Source of the DNA: Prevotella sp.
GTDB taxonomy: Bacteria > Bacteroidota > Bacteroidia > Bacteroidales > Bacteroidaceae
Length of the DNA stretch: 64,000 bases
NCBI GenBank assembly: GCA_017619375.1
Contig: JAFZSL010000031.1
Location: forward strand, 114,176 to 178,175
Direction: 5' to 3'
The notes beneath the pieces are model-generated. The model saw only the letters and a program-made list of their open reading frames with translations. It made no database searches and had not been told where the DNA came from. The position numbers and the translations under genes were made by a program. Shown in pieces: positions 17,099 through 26,530 of the stretch; the stretch's first letter is position 1, and each line of letters opens with the position of its first letter.

Positions 17099-18433
17099 AT
17101 GATTGCATCAAAAGTGGTTGAGAATCTTCAACAGAGATTCCCGAATGAGCCGGAGTACATCCAGGCTGTCAGCCAGGTATTAGGAACCATCGAAGAGGAG
17201 TACAACAAACATCCTGAGTTTGAGAAAGCCAACCTTATCGAGCGGCTTTGCATCCCCGACAGGATCATCTCCTTCCGTGTGACATGGACAGACGACAAAG
17301 GTAACGTGCAGACCAACATGGGCTACCGCATCCAGCACAACAACGTGATCGGCCCGTACAAAGGCGGTATCCGCTACCACGCTTCCGTGAACCTCTCCAT
17401 CCTGAAGTTCCTCGCTTTTGAGCAAACATTCAAGAACTCACTCACCACCCTTCCGATGGGTGGCGCCAAAGGTGGCAGCGACTTCTCGCCCCGTGGCAAG
17501 AGCAACGCCGAAGTGATGCGTTTCTGCCAAGCCTTCATGACCGAGCTGTACCGCCACGTAGGTCCCGATGAGGACGTTCCCGCAGGCGACATCGGCGTTG
17601 GCGGCCGTGAGGTAGGTTACATGTTCGGCATGTACAAGAAACTCACCCATACATTCAGCGGCATGTTGACCGGCAAGGGCCTGGAGTTCGGCGGTTCACT
17701 CATCCGCCCGGAGGCCACCGGCTACGGCAATGTCTATTTCCTCCAGAACATGCTGGCCACCCGCGGCATCGACATCAAGGGCAAGACCGTCCTCGTCTCC
17801 GGTAGCGGCAACGTGGCACAATACACCGTTGAGAAGTGCATCCAGTTGGGAGCCAAGGTGGTGACGATGTCCGACTCCGATGGTTACATCTACGACCCAG
17901 ACGGCATCGACCGCGAGAAGCTCGACTGGATCATGGAACTGAAGAATGTTGAGCGCGGCCGTATCCGTGAGTACGCCGAGGAATTTGGTGTGAAATATGT
18001 GGCTGGTGCCAAGCCATGGAGCGAGAAGGCCGACATCGCCCTGCCTTCCGCCACCCAGAACGAGATCGACGGTGAAGCCGCCAAGGCCCTTGTTGCCAAT
18101 GGTGTGTTCGCCGTGAGCGAGGGAGCCAACATGCCTTCCACCCCCGAGGCCATCAAGGTGTTCCAGGATGCCAAGATTCTCTACTCCCCGGGCAAGGCAG
18201 CCAATGCCGGCGGCGTGGCCGTGTCGGGCTTGGAGATGAGCCAGAACTCCGAGCGTCTGCGCTGGAGCCGCGAAGAGGTGGACGCCAAGTTGCATGACAT
18301 CATGAACGACATCCACGCCAACTGCGTGAAATATGGCACCGAGGCCGATGGTTACATCAACTATGTGAAAGGCGCCAACGTGGCCGGCTTCCTGAAAGTG
18401 GCTAAGGCCATGATGGCACAAGGCATCGTATAA
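17099..18433 (+). CDS. gdhA: Glutamate dehydrogenase, NADP-type
   Basis: A 444-residue hexameric cytoplasmic enzyme interconverting 2-oxoglutarate plus ammonia and glutamate, the main ammonium-assimilation route in rumen and gut Bacteroidales. It shows the glutamate-binding GPYKGGIRYH and the catalytic-lysine loop LPMGGAKGGSDF. A Rossmann GSGNVAQY motif binds NAD(P), and the C-terminal YSPGKAANAGGVAVSGLEM segment is typical. Length and motifs fit the hexameric NADP-dependent class; cofactor preference cannot be proven by eye. It is monocistronic, with its own promoter and a strong terminator. Confidence 0.96.
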   Translation: MIASKVVENLQQRFPNEPEYIQAVSQVLGTIEEEYNKHPEFEKANLIERLCIPDRIISFRVTWTDDKGNVQTNMGYRIQHNNVIGPYKGGIRYHASVNLSILKFLAFEQTFKNSLTTLPMGGAKGGSDFSPRGKSNAEVMRFCQAFMTELYRHVGPDEDVPAGDIGVGGREVGYMFGMYKKLTHTFSGMLTGKGLEFGGSLIRPEATGYGNVYFLQNMLATRGIDIKGKTVLVSGSGNVAQYTVEKCIQLGAKVVTMSDSDGYIYDPDGIDREKLDWIMELKNVERGRIREYAEEFGVKYVAGAKPWSEKADIALPSATQNEIDGEAAKALVANGVFAVSEGANMPSTPEAIKVFQDAKILYSPGKAANAGGVAVSGLEMSQNSERLRWSREEVDAKLHDIMNDIHANCVKYGTEADGYINYVKGANVAGFLKVAKAMMAQGIV

Positions 18434-18457
18434 AATCTGAGAAATCATATAGGAATG

Positions 18458-18487
18458 GGGGCCGCAGACGCGGCCCCTATTTTTTTA
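18458..18487 (+). terminator. Intrinsic terminator of gdhA
   Basis: GGGGCCGC and GCGGCCCC (18458-18465, 18470-18477) pair perfectly around an AGAC loop and are followed by a run of seven Ts. It is 24 nt past the stop. Confidence 0.9.
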
Positions 18488-18527
18488 CAGGAGGTCTTGG
18501 GAAAAAAAGGAGAAAATAGGATGAAAC

Positions 18528-18559
18528 CTTGCACTATTGAGGTTTTCTTTCTATATTTG
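18528..18559 (+). promoter_or_regulatory. Predicted promoter of the tamB operon
   Basis: CTTG at 18528-18531 and TATATTTG at 18552-18559 are 20 bp apart. The predicted start near 18566 puts the beginning of tamB translation downstream of that point. Confidence 0.65.
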
Positions 18560-18638
18560 CAGTCTTGGAGGAGACATCCTTCGCCGATTACCAACCAAGT
18601 AGAAAGTTATCAAAAAAATACGTCGCATCGTCAGCCTT

Positions 18639-21600
18639 TTGGTGTGGTTCTTGGTGGGAACCGCCCTTTTGGTGTACATACTGCTGCACATCCCAGCGGT
18701 ACAGCGACATATTGGGCAACGCACGGCCAAGTTGATAGGCGAGAAACTTGGCACAGAAGTCAACGTGGGGAAAGTTGACCTTGGCTTTCTCAACCGTGTC
18801 ATCATCGACGACGTGGAAATCTACGACCAGCAGGGCGAGAAAATGCTCACCGCCACCCGCTTGTCCGCCAAGGTGGGTCTCGGTCCCCTTCTCAAAGGAA
18901 AGGTGTCGGTGTCGTCCGCCCAGATATTCGGCATGCACGCCACCATCTACAAAGACAGCGTCGACTCCCCTCTCAACATCCAGTTCGCCCTCGACTCCCT
19001 CGCCTCACGAGATGACAGTTCGAAACCCCTCGACCTTCAAATCGGCTCCCTTGTCATCCGCCACGGCAATGTCAAGTACGACCGTCGCGACATCGCCCCC
19101 ACCCCTGGAAAATTCTCACCGCACCACCTGGCCATCAGCAACCTGAGCGGGCATTTCATCATCAATCACATCACTGACAACGATGCCGACATCAAGGTCA
19201 AGAAAGCCTCGCTGCGCGAAGCCTCAGGCCTCGACCTACGCAACCTCTCCCTACACCTCAAAGCCAACAAGCAACAAACGCTCATCACCGAGGTGCACGC
19301 CGCCCTCCCCGAGAGCACCTTGGCAGCCGACACCCTGGTAGCCACCTACACCCTTGCAGACGGCAAGCCCGACATCGGCTCCTTGCAATACAGCGCAATT
19401 ATCAACGAGTTGAAGGTCACCCCCTCCGACCTTGCTTTCGCCGTCCCTTCCCTACAACACGTCAAGAGCGCCGCCACCCTCTCTACACAATTCAACGGCA
19501 CCGCCAGTTCGTTGAACGTGCAACAGCTTCAGCTGCATTGCGGCGATGCGGTGACGCTGAATGCCAGCGGCCAAGTGTCCGACCTTGACAGCACCCCCAA
19601 ATGGCTCGCCCACATCAACCATCTCGAAGGCCAAGCCCCAGCCTTGCAGCAACTTCTCCGCGATGCCGGCACCACCTTCGACCTGCCCGCTCCAATTGTC
19701 AACATGGGACACCTCTCCTATAGCGGAGACCTCGGCAGCAACGGCCATGAGCACGCCATCACCGGCGACCTTGGAACCGACCTTGGCGACGCCAACATCA
19801 ACATGCATATCAAAGGACAGCAGTTCAACGGGCGCATCGAGACCGAAGGATTCCATCTTGGCTCCCTTCTCGACCAACCGCAACTCGGCATCATCGCCTC
19901 CACCATCGACGTGGAAGGGCAACTCCCTATCACACGTGCCATGACACTTGCCGCCCGTGGCGACATCGCCCGACTCGATTACAACGGCCTCACCTACAAC
20001 AACATCTACGTCGACGGACAATACGACAAGGAGACCTTCACCGGCGCCCTCAACATCGACGACCCCAACGGCCTGCTCTCCTTGGAAGGCACGGTCCACC
20101 TCTCCGACACCCCTTCCGGCTCACTGTCCGCCAGCGCACGACATCTCAACCCGGAAGCGCTCGGACTCCCCATAGCACCCAAAGACCACGTTTTCGACTT
20201 CGATTTGACGGCCGACCTCTCCGGCAACAGTCTGGAAACCCTCTCCGGGACACTTGACATCGATGGACTGCATATCCAAGGTCCGAAGAAAGACTTGCAA
20301 TTGTCATCCCTCCATATCGACACTGACAACGGCAGCACCACCAAATACCTCGACGTGACCACCGACTTCGGCCACGCCACCCTCTCAGGCGACTATGACT
20401 ACCGCCACATCGCCAACTGTGTTAGCAACATCATCCATCGCCAGTTGCCCTCCCTACTCCCCTCCACCCCATCCCACCCCCACAGCCACCTCACCTTTAC
20501 CGCCGACATCGACCGAAGCGACTGGTTGCAACACTTCATCGACATCGACTTGAAACTCAACGCCCCGCTGCACATCGACGGCAGTGTCGACGACAGAGAC
20601 AACCAACTCCAACTCACCGCGCGCACCCCCAGTCTCACCTACGATGGAAGCGACTATCATGATGTGGAAATGGAACTATGGACCAACAATGACACGCTCC
20701 ACGCCACCGCCGCCGTCATCAAGCCGTTGGAGGACGACAAGCGCATCGACCTCGCCTTGAACGCCTCAGCCTGCAACGACCTGCTCACCACGCAACTGAG
20801 ATTCCAAAACCATGGCGGCAAGCAGCAACTGCGCGGCAACTTGTCGGGCACCACAGAATTCCATCATCCAAACGGGTCGCCACTTTCCGCCCGCGTAAGA
20901 ATGAACCCCTCGCAAATCTTCGTCAATGACATCCCCTGGGACATCACCCCCTCGCAAATCCAACTTGCCAAGAACAACATCGTCATCGACCATTTCACCA
21001 TCAAGAACTCCGACCAGCACATCATCGTCTCGGGAGCCCTCACCGACAAGGCCACTGATACCATCCACGTGGACCTGAACCAACTCGACGCCGCCTTCCT
21101 CTCCGACATCATCAACACCAAAGGTGTCGACTTTGGCGGCAAGATTTCGGGCGACGCCTTCATCACCTCCGTATACGACACCCCCAAGGCACAAGCGCTG
21201 CTCAACATCGACCATTTCACCTTCACCGACGGCCTAATGGGCGACCTGGCAGCCACCGTGGACTGGAACGCCCGCGAGAATCGCATCAACATCGACGCCA
21301 TCGCCATCGACGGCACTGAAGGACGGACGAAAATCGACGGCTACGTATCGCTTGCAGAAAACGAAATCAACCTCGACATCGACGCCGACGGCTCCCCCTT
21401 GCACTTCCTTGAACACCACATCGGGTCCGTCGTCGACAACATCGACGCTCGCATCGACGGCAAGGTGCGGCTCTTCGGTCCCCTGCGCAACGTCAACCTC
21501 GAGGGGAAGGTGGTGGCCAACGGCGATGTCAGCATCTCCAGCCTCAACACCCATTACATGATGTACAATGACACCGTGCTGGTCATCCCCGACCACATCA

Positions 21601-23036
21601 TCTTCCTCAACGACACCATACTCGACCGCGAAGGACACCGAGGCATCCTCACCGGCAGCGTCGACCACCAACACTTGAGCCAATTCACCTTCGACCTTCA
21701 CGTCAACGCCAACAACATGCTCTGCTATGATTTCAAGGAATTCGGCGACAACACCTTCTGCGGCACCGTCTATGCCTCCGGCAACTGCCACATCAAAGGA
21801 GTACGTGGCGAGACGACCATCGACGTGAACGCGACAACAGAGAAGAACACCATCTTCCATTACAACGCCGCCGGACCCGACGCCCTCAGCAACCAAGACT
21901 TCATCGTGTGGAACGACGTCACTCCAGAATTGCTGGACTACTCCGACCTCCCCTCGGCCAGCGGCAGCCAACCCGTCAAGAAGAAGCGCCAAGAAAGCGT
22001 CACGAAAGAGATAGACCTCCCATCCAACCTCAGGATGAACCTTAACATCAACGCCACTCCCGACGCCTGTCTGCGACTGCTGATGGACGAGAGCAGCGGC
22101 GACTACATCTCCCTCTACGGCAACGGAGCACTTCGCGCCTCCTATTTCAACAAAGGAGCCTTCAACCTCTATGGCAACTACATCGTCGACCACGGCCTAT
22201 ACAAACTCACCATCCAAAACGTACTGAAAAAAGACTTCCAATTCCAACCCGGAGGCACCATCTCCTTCGGCGGCAACCCCTACGACGCCACGCTCGCCTT
22301 GAAAGCCATCTACACCGTGAACGGCGTACCCCTCTCCGACCTCAACATCGGCAACAACTTCACCACGAACAACATTCGCGTGAACTGCATCATGAACATC
22401 GGCGGGACTCCTGAGCAACCATCCATCGACTTTGACATGGAAATGCCCACCGTGAGCAGCGACGCCGAGCAGATGGTGCGCAGCGTCATCAACAGCGAGG
22501 AAGAACTCAACCAGCAAGTCATCTACCTGCTTGCCATCGGCCGTTTCTACAACCAAAATGAAGACAACAGCAGCGAGACAGGCCAAAGCCAAACCAGCCT
22601 TGCCATGCAGAGCCTCCTCAGCGGCACCATCAGCCAGCAAATCAACAATCTGCTAAGCAACGTCATCAAGAGCAACAACTGGAATTTCGGCGCCAACATC
22701 TCCACCGGCGACGAGGGTTTCAACAATGCCGAATACGAAGGACTCCTCAGCGGCCGCCTCCTCAACAACCGCCTCCTCTTCAACGGCCAGTTCGGCTACC
22801 GCGACAACCCCAACGCCACCACCAGTTTCATCGGCGACTTCGACATCCAATACCTCCTCTTCCCCAACGGCAACCTCTCAGTGAAAGTATACAACCAAAC
22901 CAACGACCGCTATTTCATCAAGAACAGTCTCAACACACAAGGCATCGGCCTCATCATGAAGAAAGACTTCAACGGATGGCGCGAACTCGTTGGTTGGAGC
23001 AACAGAAAAAAGAAAAACAAAAACCAACAAAAATGA
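18639..23036 (+). CDS. TamB-like translocation/assembly module protein (DUF490)
   Basis: About 1,465 residues: one N-terminal membrane anchor (VWFLVGTALLVYILLHIP), a very long repetitive beta-rich periplasmic body rich in Asp/His/Ser/Leu strands, and a C-terminal TamB domain (about 1,050-1,465; GNYIVDHGLYKLTIQNV, FQPGGTISFGGNPYDA). TamB/AsmA-like proteins bridge inner and outer membranes in envelope biogenesis or lipid transport. No ATG exists near the start. The frame is open from 18603, after a TAG, and the residues there (KVIKKIRR) look like a real cytoplasmic N-terminus, so TTG 18639 may be too late. The stop overlaps the next gene's ATG (ATGA, 23033-23036). Confidence 0.88.
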   Translation: MVWFLVGTALLVYILLHIPAVQRHIGQRTAKLIGEKLGTEVNVGKVDLGFLNRVIIDDVEIYDQQGEKMLTATRLSAKVGLGPLLKGKVSVSSAQIFGMHATIYKDSVDSPLNIQFALDSLASRDDSSKPLDLQIGSLVIRHGNVKYDRRDIAPTPGKFSPHHLAISNLSGHFIINHITDNDADIKVKKASLREASGLDLRNLSLHLKANKQQTLITEVHAALPESTLAADTLVATYTLADGKPDIGSLQYSAIINELKVTPSDLAFAVPSLQHVKSAATLSTQFNGTASSLNVQQLQLHCGDAVTLNASGQVSDLDSTPKWLAHINHLEGQAPALQQLLRDAGTTFDLPAPIVNMGHLSYSGDLGSNGHEHAITGDLGTDLGDANINMHIKGQQFNGRIETEGFHLGSLLDQPQLGIIASTIDVEGQLPITRAMTLAARGDIARLDYNGLTYNNIYVDGQYDKETFTGALNIDDPNGLLSLEGTVHLSDTPSGSLSASARHLNPEALGLPIAPKDHVFDFDLTADLSGNSLETLSGTLDIDGLHIQGPKKDLQLSSLHIDTDNGSTTKYLDVTTDFGHATLSGDYDYRHIANCVSNIIHRQLPSLLPSTPSHPHSHLTFTADIDRSDWLQHFIDIDLKLNAPLHIDGSVDDRDNQLQLTARTPSLTYDGSDYHDVEMELWTNNDTLHATAAVIKPLEDDKRIDLALNASACNDLLTTQLRFQNHGGKQQLRGNLSGTTEFHHPNGSPLSARVRMNPSQIFVNDIPWDITPSQIQLAKNNIVIDHFTIKNSDQHIIVSGALTDKATDTIHVDLNQLDAAFLSDIINTKGVDFGGKISGDAFITSVYDTPKAQALLNIDHFTFTDGLMGDLAATVDWNARENRINIDAIAIDGTEGRTKIDGYVSLAENEINLDIDADGSPLHFLEHHIGSVVDNIDARIDGKVRLFGPLRNVNLEGKVVANGDVSISSLNTHYMMYNDTVLVIPDHIIFLNDTILDREGHRGILTGSVDHQHLSQFTFDLHVNANNMLCYDFKEFGDNTFCGTVYASGNCHIKGVRGETTIDVNATTEKNTIFHYNAAGPDALSNQDFIVWNDVTPELLDYSDLPSASGSQPVKKKRQESVTKEIDLPSNLRMNLNINATPDACLRLLMDESSGDYISLYGNGALRASYFNKGAFNLYGNYIVDHGLYKLTIQNVLKKDFQFQPGGTISFGGNPYDATLALKAIYTVNGVPLSDLNIGNNFTTNNIRVNCIMNIGGTPEQPSIDFDMEMPTVSSDAEQMVRSVINSEEELNQQVIYLLAIGRFYNQNEDNSSETGQSQTSLAMQSLLSGTISQQINNLLSNVIKSNNWNFGANISTGDEGFNNAEYEGLLSGRLLNNRLLFNGQFGYRDNPNATTSFIGDFDIQYLLFPNGNLSVKVYNQTNDRYFIKNSLNTQGIGLIMKKDFNGWRELVGWSNRKKKNKNQQK

Positions 23037-24781
23037 AACACATGACCATGGCCATCCTTACAGCCATCACCCTCACCGCCCTGCCAGCAATGGCAAAAGA
23101 CAAGACCGTGACCCTAAGAGTCGTCCAGACCAGCGACGTCCACGGCTGCTTCTTCCCCTATGACTTCATCAACCAAAAGCCTTTGCGGGGAACACTCGCC
23201 AGAGTCTCCACCTATGTCAACGACCTGAGGAAGACCTACGGCGACCACGTCATCCTCCTCGACAACGGTGACATCCTTCAAGGTCAACCCACCTGCTACT
23301 ACAGCAACTACGTAAAGACCGACCTGCCCAACGTAGCCGCCGAGGTCATCAACTACATGGGTTACGACGCCGAGACCTTCGGCAACCATGACATAGAGAC
23401 CGGTCACGCCGTCTATGACAAATGGGTCAAGGAGGTGAAATGCCCCATGTTAGGCGCCAACATCATCGACACGAGCACGGGCAAGCCCTATGTGGCACCA
23501 TACACCATCCTCGAGCGCAGCGGTGTGCGCATCGCCATCCTGGGCATGCTCACCCCCGCCATTCCAAGTTGGTTGAACGAGGAAATATGGAGCGGTCTCC
23601 ATTTCGACGACATGGTGGAGAGCACCCGCTACTGGATGAAATATCTCAAGGAGAATGAACATCCCGACGTGGTAATCGGTCTCTTCCACTCCGGCTGGGA
23701 CGGCGGCATCGTCACTGAAGAATACGTGGAAGACGCCACCCAACGCATCGCCCAGAACATACCCGGTTTCGACCTTATCCTGTACGGACACGACCATACC
23801 CAAAACGAGAAAGTGGTGCGCAACATAGAAGGAAAGGACGTGCTCTGCCTCGACCCCTCCAGCAATGCGCTGATGGTGTGCGACGCCACCATCAAGGTGA
23901 CCATCGGCAAGCGCAAGAAGGTGACAAAAAAGGAAGTGACCGGCCAGGTGGTCAGCGTGCAAGACCTTCCCGTCGACCAGCAATTCGTAGAGCACTTCCA
24001 GCCTGCCATCGACAGTGTAAAAGCCTACGTGGGCAGGAAGATCGGTGAATTCGAGAACACCATCTACACCCGCGACTGCTATTTCGGCAACGCCGCCTTC
24101 ACCGACTTCATTCACGACCTCCAACTCCAAATCACCGGTGCCGACATTTCGTTCAACGCCCCCCTTTCGTTCAACATCAGCATCAAGGCAGGTCCGGTGC
24201 ACATGAGCGACATGTTCAACCTCTACCGCTTCGAGAACCTCCTCTACGTGGTGCGGATGACCGGCGAGGAGATACGCAAGCACCTGGAGATGAGTTATGA
24301 CCTGTGGGTGAACACGATGAAGAGTCCCGACGACCATATCATGCTGCTCAGCGACGATGCAAAAGACGACAAGCAACGTTACATGTTCAAGAACCTCGCC
24401 TTCAACTTCGACAGCGCCGCCGGCATCGACTACGAGGTGGACGTGACGAAGCCCGATGGTGAGAAAGTGCGCATCCTGCGGATGAGCAACGGAGAACCTT
24501 TCGATGAACACAAATGGTATAACGTGGCTATGAACAGCTACCGTGGCAACGGCGGTGGTGAACTGCTCACCAAGGGTGCTGGCATCCCCCATGAGGAATT
24601 GAAGAACCGCATCATCTACCAAAGCGAGCGCGACCAACGCCACTACCTGACGGAAGAGATAGAAAAAGCCGGACGCATGAATCCCCAGGCTCACCACAAT
24701 TGGCGTTTCGTACCCGAAGAATGGACGTTGCCCGCCATCGAACGCGACCGCAAACTGCTGTTTCCCAAGGATGAAAGATGA
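23033..24781 (+). CDS. Periplasmic bifunctional metallophosphatase / 5'-nucleotidase
   Basis: About 582 residues. A signal peptide (MKHMTMAILTAITLTALPAMA) precedes a calcineurin-like metallophosphoesterase domain, with metal ligands in QTSDVHGC, DNGDILQGQP, FGNHDIE and YGHDHTQNE. A C-terminal 5'-nucleotidase substrate-binding domain follows (NAPLSFNISIKAG, YRFENLLYVVRMTGEEI). It should hydrolyse nucleotides or cyclic nucleotides outside the cytoplasm for nucleoside and phosphate salvage. ATG 23033 overlaps the tamB stop by 4 nt, implying translational coupling. The 19 residues upstream in the same frame overlap tamB and are not a signal peptide, so the later ATG is preferred. Confidence 0.92.
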   Translation: MKHMTMAILTAITLTALPAMAKDKTVTLRVVQTSDVHGCFFPYDFINQKPLRGTLARVSTYVNDLRKTYGDHVILLDNGDILQGQPTCYYSNYVKTDLPNVAAEVINYMGYDAETFGNHDIETGHAVYDKWVKEVKCPMLGANIIDTSTGKPYVAPYTILERSGVRIAILGMLTPAIPSWLNEEIWSGLHFDDMVESTRYWMKYLKENEHPDVVIGLFHSGWDGGIVTEEYVEDATQRIAQNIPGFDLILYGHDHTQNEKVVRNIEGKDVLCLDPSSNALMVCDATIKVTIGKRKKVTKKEVTGQVVSVQDLPVDQQFVEHFQPAIDSVKAYVGRKIGEFENTIYTRDCYFGNAAFTDFIHDLQLQITGADISFNAPLSFNISIKAGPVHMSDMFNLYRFENLLYVVRMTGEEIRKHLEMSYDLWVNTMKSPDDHIMLLSDDAKDDKQRYMFKNLAFNFDSAAGIDYEVDVTKPDGEKVRILRMSNGEPFDEHKWYNVAMNSYRGNGGGELLTKGAGIPHEELKNRIIYQSERDQRHYLTEEIEKAGRMNPQAHHNWRFVPEEWTLPAIERDRKLLFPKDER

Positions 24782-24810
24782 ATTGAATCTTAGCTTCGCT
24801 GATTTATAAA

Positions 24811-25581
24811 ATGTTTTACTGGTTTATTTTCTGCAAGGACGACCTGTTGCTGGAACGCCAAGCCGACGGCAGTTGGGACGTGCCATTCCAAGAGGAGCCA
24901 CCCGTGCCTTTGAAAACGTGGACCACGGTTCACAACATCAGTCCAACGCTCGACGGGAATGAGGTGAAGACCTACCGCATCGACCATCCAGTGGCTTCCG
25001 ACGACCACCATATGATGTGCGGATTACGGAAGTCCTACCAACTGCTGCCCTACCCCACTTATATGAAGGCCGGTAAATGCGCCGAGATTCTCTATTGGGA
25101 CGACAACACGAAATATTGCGGGGTATGCGGCGGTCCCATGCGTCTACACACCGACATCTCCAAGCGCTGCACCTGTTGTGGCAAGGAGGTGTGGCCGCAG
25201 TTGGCCACGGCGGTGATATGCCTGGTGAGCCGTGGCGACGAGGTGCTATTGGTGCACGGCCGCAATTTCAAGAGCGACTTCTACGGCCTTGTCGCCGGCT
25301 TCGTGGAAACCGGTGAGACATTAGAGGAAGCCGTGGAACGGGAAGTGATGGAAGAAACCGGCATCCACATCCGCAACATCCGTTATTTCTCCAGTCAGCC
25401 GTGGCCCTACCCCTGCGGTCTGATGGTGGGTTTCTTCGCCGAGTATGACAACGGAAAGATTCACTTGCAACGTTCGGAGCTCTCCCGCGGGGGATGGTTC
25501 AAACACAATGCCCTTCCCACCATTCCGGAGAAGCTTTCCATCGCTCGCAAACTGATCGACCATTGGCTGTCAGGATTTTGA
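24811..25581 (+). CDS. nudC: NAD(+)/NADH diphosphatase-like Nudix hydrolase (NudC type)
   Basis: A 256-residue cytoplasmic Nudix enzyme expected to cleave NAD(H) to NMN(H) and AMP, and possibly to remove NAD caps from RNA. A zinc ribbon has Cys103, Cys106, Cys120 and Cys123. The Nudix box runs 163-185 (GFVETGETLEEAV then REVMEETGI). The NudC hallmark SQPWPYP follows at about 195-201. Length matches bacterial NudC. It lies 29 bp after the nucleotidase, in the same orientation and probably the same transcript, so the two may act together in nucleotide turnover. Confidence 0.92.
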   Translation: MFYWFIFCKDDLLLERQADGSWDVPFQEEPPVPLKTWTTVHNISPTLDGNEVKTYRIDHPVASDDHHMMCGLRKSYQLLPYPTYMKAGKCAEILYWDDNTKYCGVCGGPMRLHTDISKRCTCCGKEVWPQLATAVICLVSRGDEVLLVHGRNFKSDFYGLVAGFVETGETLEEAVEREVMEETGIHIRNIRYFSSQPWPYPCGLMVGFFAEYDNGKIHLQRSELSRGGWFKHNALPTIPEKLSIARKLIDHWLSGF

Positions 25582-25624
25582 CAGCATTCGCTATTGACAA
25601 TTTTTTAGCGGAATATGATACGTG

Positions 25625-25665
25625 TCCCCCGTCACTGCAGTGAGCATGGCGGGGGATACTTTTTA
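25625..25665 (+). terminator. Terminator after nudC
   Basis: TCCCCC (25625-25630) and GGGGGA (25651-25656) enclose the perfect palindrome TCACTGCAGTGA, followed by a short T-run. It lies 44 bp past the stop. Confidence 0.7.
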
Positions 25666-25680
25666 CGATGACAAGAATGC

Positions 25681-25823
25681 TCAGGCGGATTTGTAATATT
25701 TGTAATCCGCCTGAAGACAACATAAGAATTTGCAATGCGATTTAATCGATATAAAACATTGACAATGAAGATTTTAGCGGATTACAAATCCTTATGTTTC
25801 ATACTTCGGGATTGCAAATCCCG
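25681..25823. repeat. Cluster of GGATT/AATCC palindromes
   Basis: A perfect 11-bp inverted repeat (TCAGGCGGATT at 25681-25691, complement at 25704-25714) is followed by GCGGATTACAAATCC near 25778 and by CGGGATTGCAAATCCCG (25807-25823). These resemble repetitive extragenic palindromes seen in many Bacteroidetes genomes. The first may also terminate the leftward leu operon transcript. Confidence 0.6.
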
Positions 25824-25855
25824 ATGAACATTCTTGGCGCTTGTTGTTTCCAGTC

Positions 25856-26530
25856 TTATTCCCGGCAACTGGCATAGAGGTCTGCGAGCGATGGTTTAGG
25901 AACCCCTTTGGTCACCGCTGTGTCGAGATCGCGCTTCGCTTCCTTCTTTTTTCCCATCTTGATGAGGAGGTCGGCCCTTGAGAGGAGGAAGTCCACGTTG
26001 TCAGGATCGAGGCGAATGGCTTGCGAGAAGTCGTATTCCGCCACCTCCATCATTCCCCTCTCCTGTTCCATCCCCGCCCTGGCAGCATAGGCCACGGCAT
26101 TATCGGGATATTGCTCCACGAGACGGTTGATCATGTTCATCGCTTCGGTATAGCGCATGTCCTTCTGATTGAGCAGCGCCAACCCCAGTTGTCCGTTGAA
26201 ATTTCCCGGAACGACCTTGAGCATCCGTTCATAATCCTTTCTGGCAAAAGGATACTTGTGAAGTCGTTCAAAAGCATATGCCCTATAATAAAGAGCGGCA
26301 ACGTTGTCGGAATCCTTGGCGAGCACCACGTCGTATTCCTGACGGGCATAGTCCCACTGTTCCAGGAGGAGGTTCCACGATGCCTTTCTCAATCTCAAGT
26401 CCACGTTGTCGGGAAACTTCCTGAGTTTTTCGGCGGCTTCGGCCAAAGAGTCCTTCAACTCAGCATAAGATTGCGCATGAATGGTCACCGTAAACAAAAC
26501 AGCAACCCCCAACAAGACAAGTCTTCTCAT
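25856..26530 (-). CDS. Exported tetratricopeptide-repeat protein
   Basis: A 224-residue protein with a signal peptide ([19 protein letters not shown]) and at least five TPR units (for example [40 protein letters not shown] and [18 protein letters not shown]). TPRs mediate protein-protein contacts; no partner is evident. Its ATG (26528-26530) overlaps the leuB stop as ATGA, so it is translationally coupled as the last gene of the leucine operon although it looks unrelated to amino acid synthesis. A longer reading to 26557 lies inside leuB and is rejected. Confidence 0.8.
   Translation of the reverse strand: MRRLVLLGVAVLFTVTIHAQSYAELKDSLAEAAEKLRKFPDNVDLRLRKASWNLLLEQWDYARQEYDVVLAKDSDNVAALYYRAYAFERLHKYPFARKDYERMLKVVPGNFNGQLGLALLNQKDMRYTEAMNMINRLVEQYPDNAVAYAARAGMEQERGMMEVAEYDFSQAIRLDPDNVDFLLSRADLLIKMGKKKEAKRDLDTAVTKGVPKPSLADLYASCRE

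Noticed and set aside
21234-22193. 319-codon open frame on the minus strand
   Set aside because: Antisense to the tamB-like gene; Val/Asp/Gly-rich with no domain.
23450-24697. 415-codon open frame on the minus strand
   Set aside because: It is antisense to the well-supported 5'-nucleotidase gene, and its translation is low in recognisable motifs; a shadow of codon bias.
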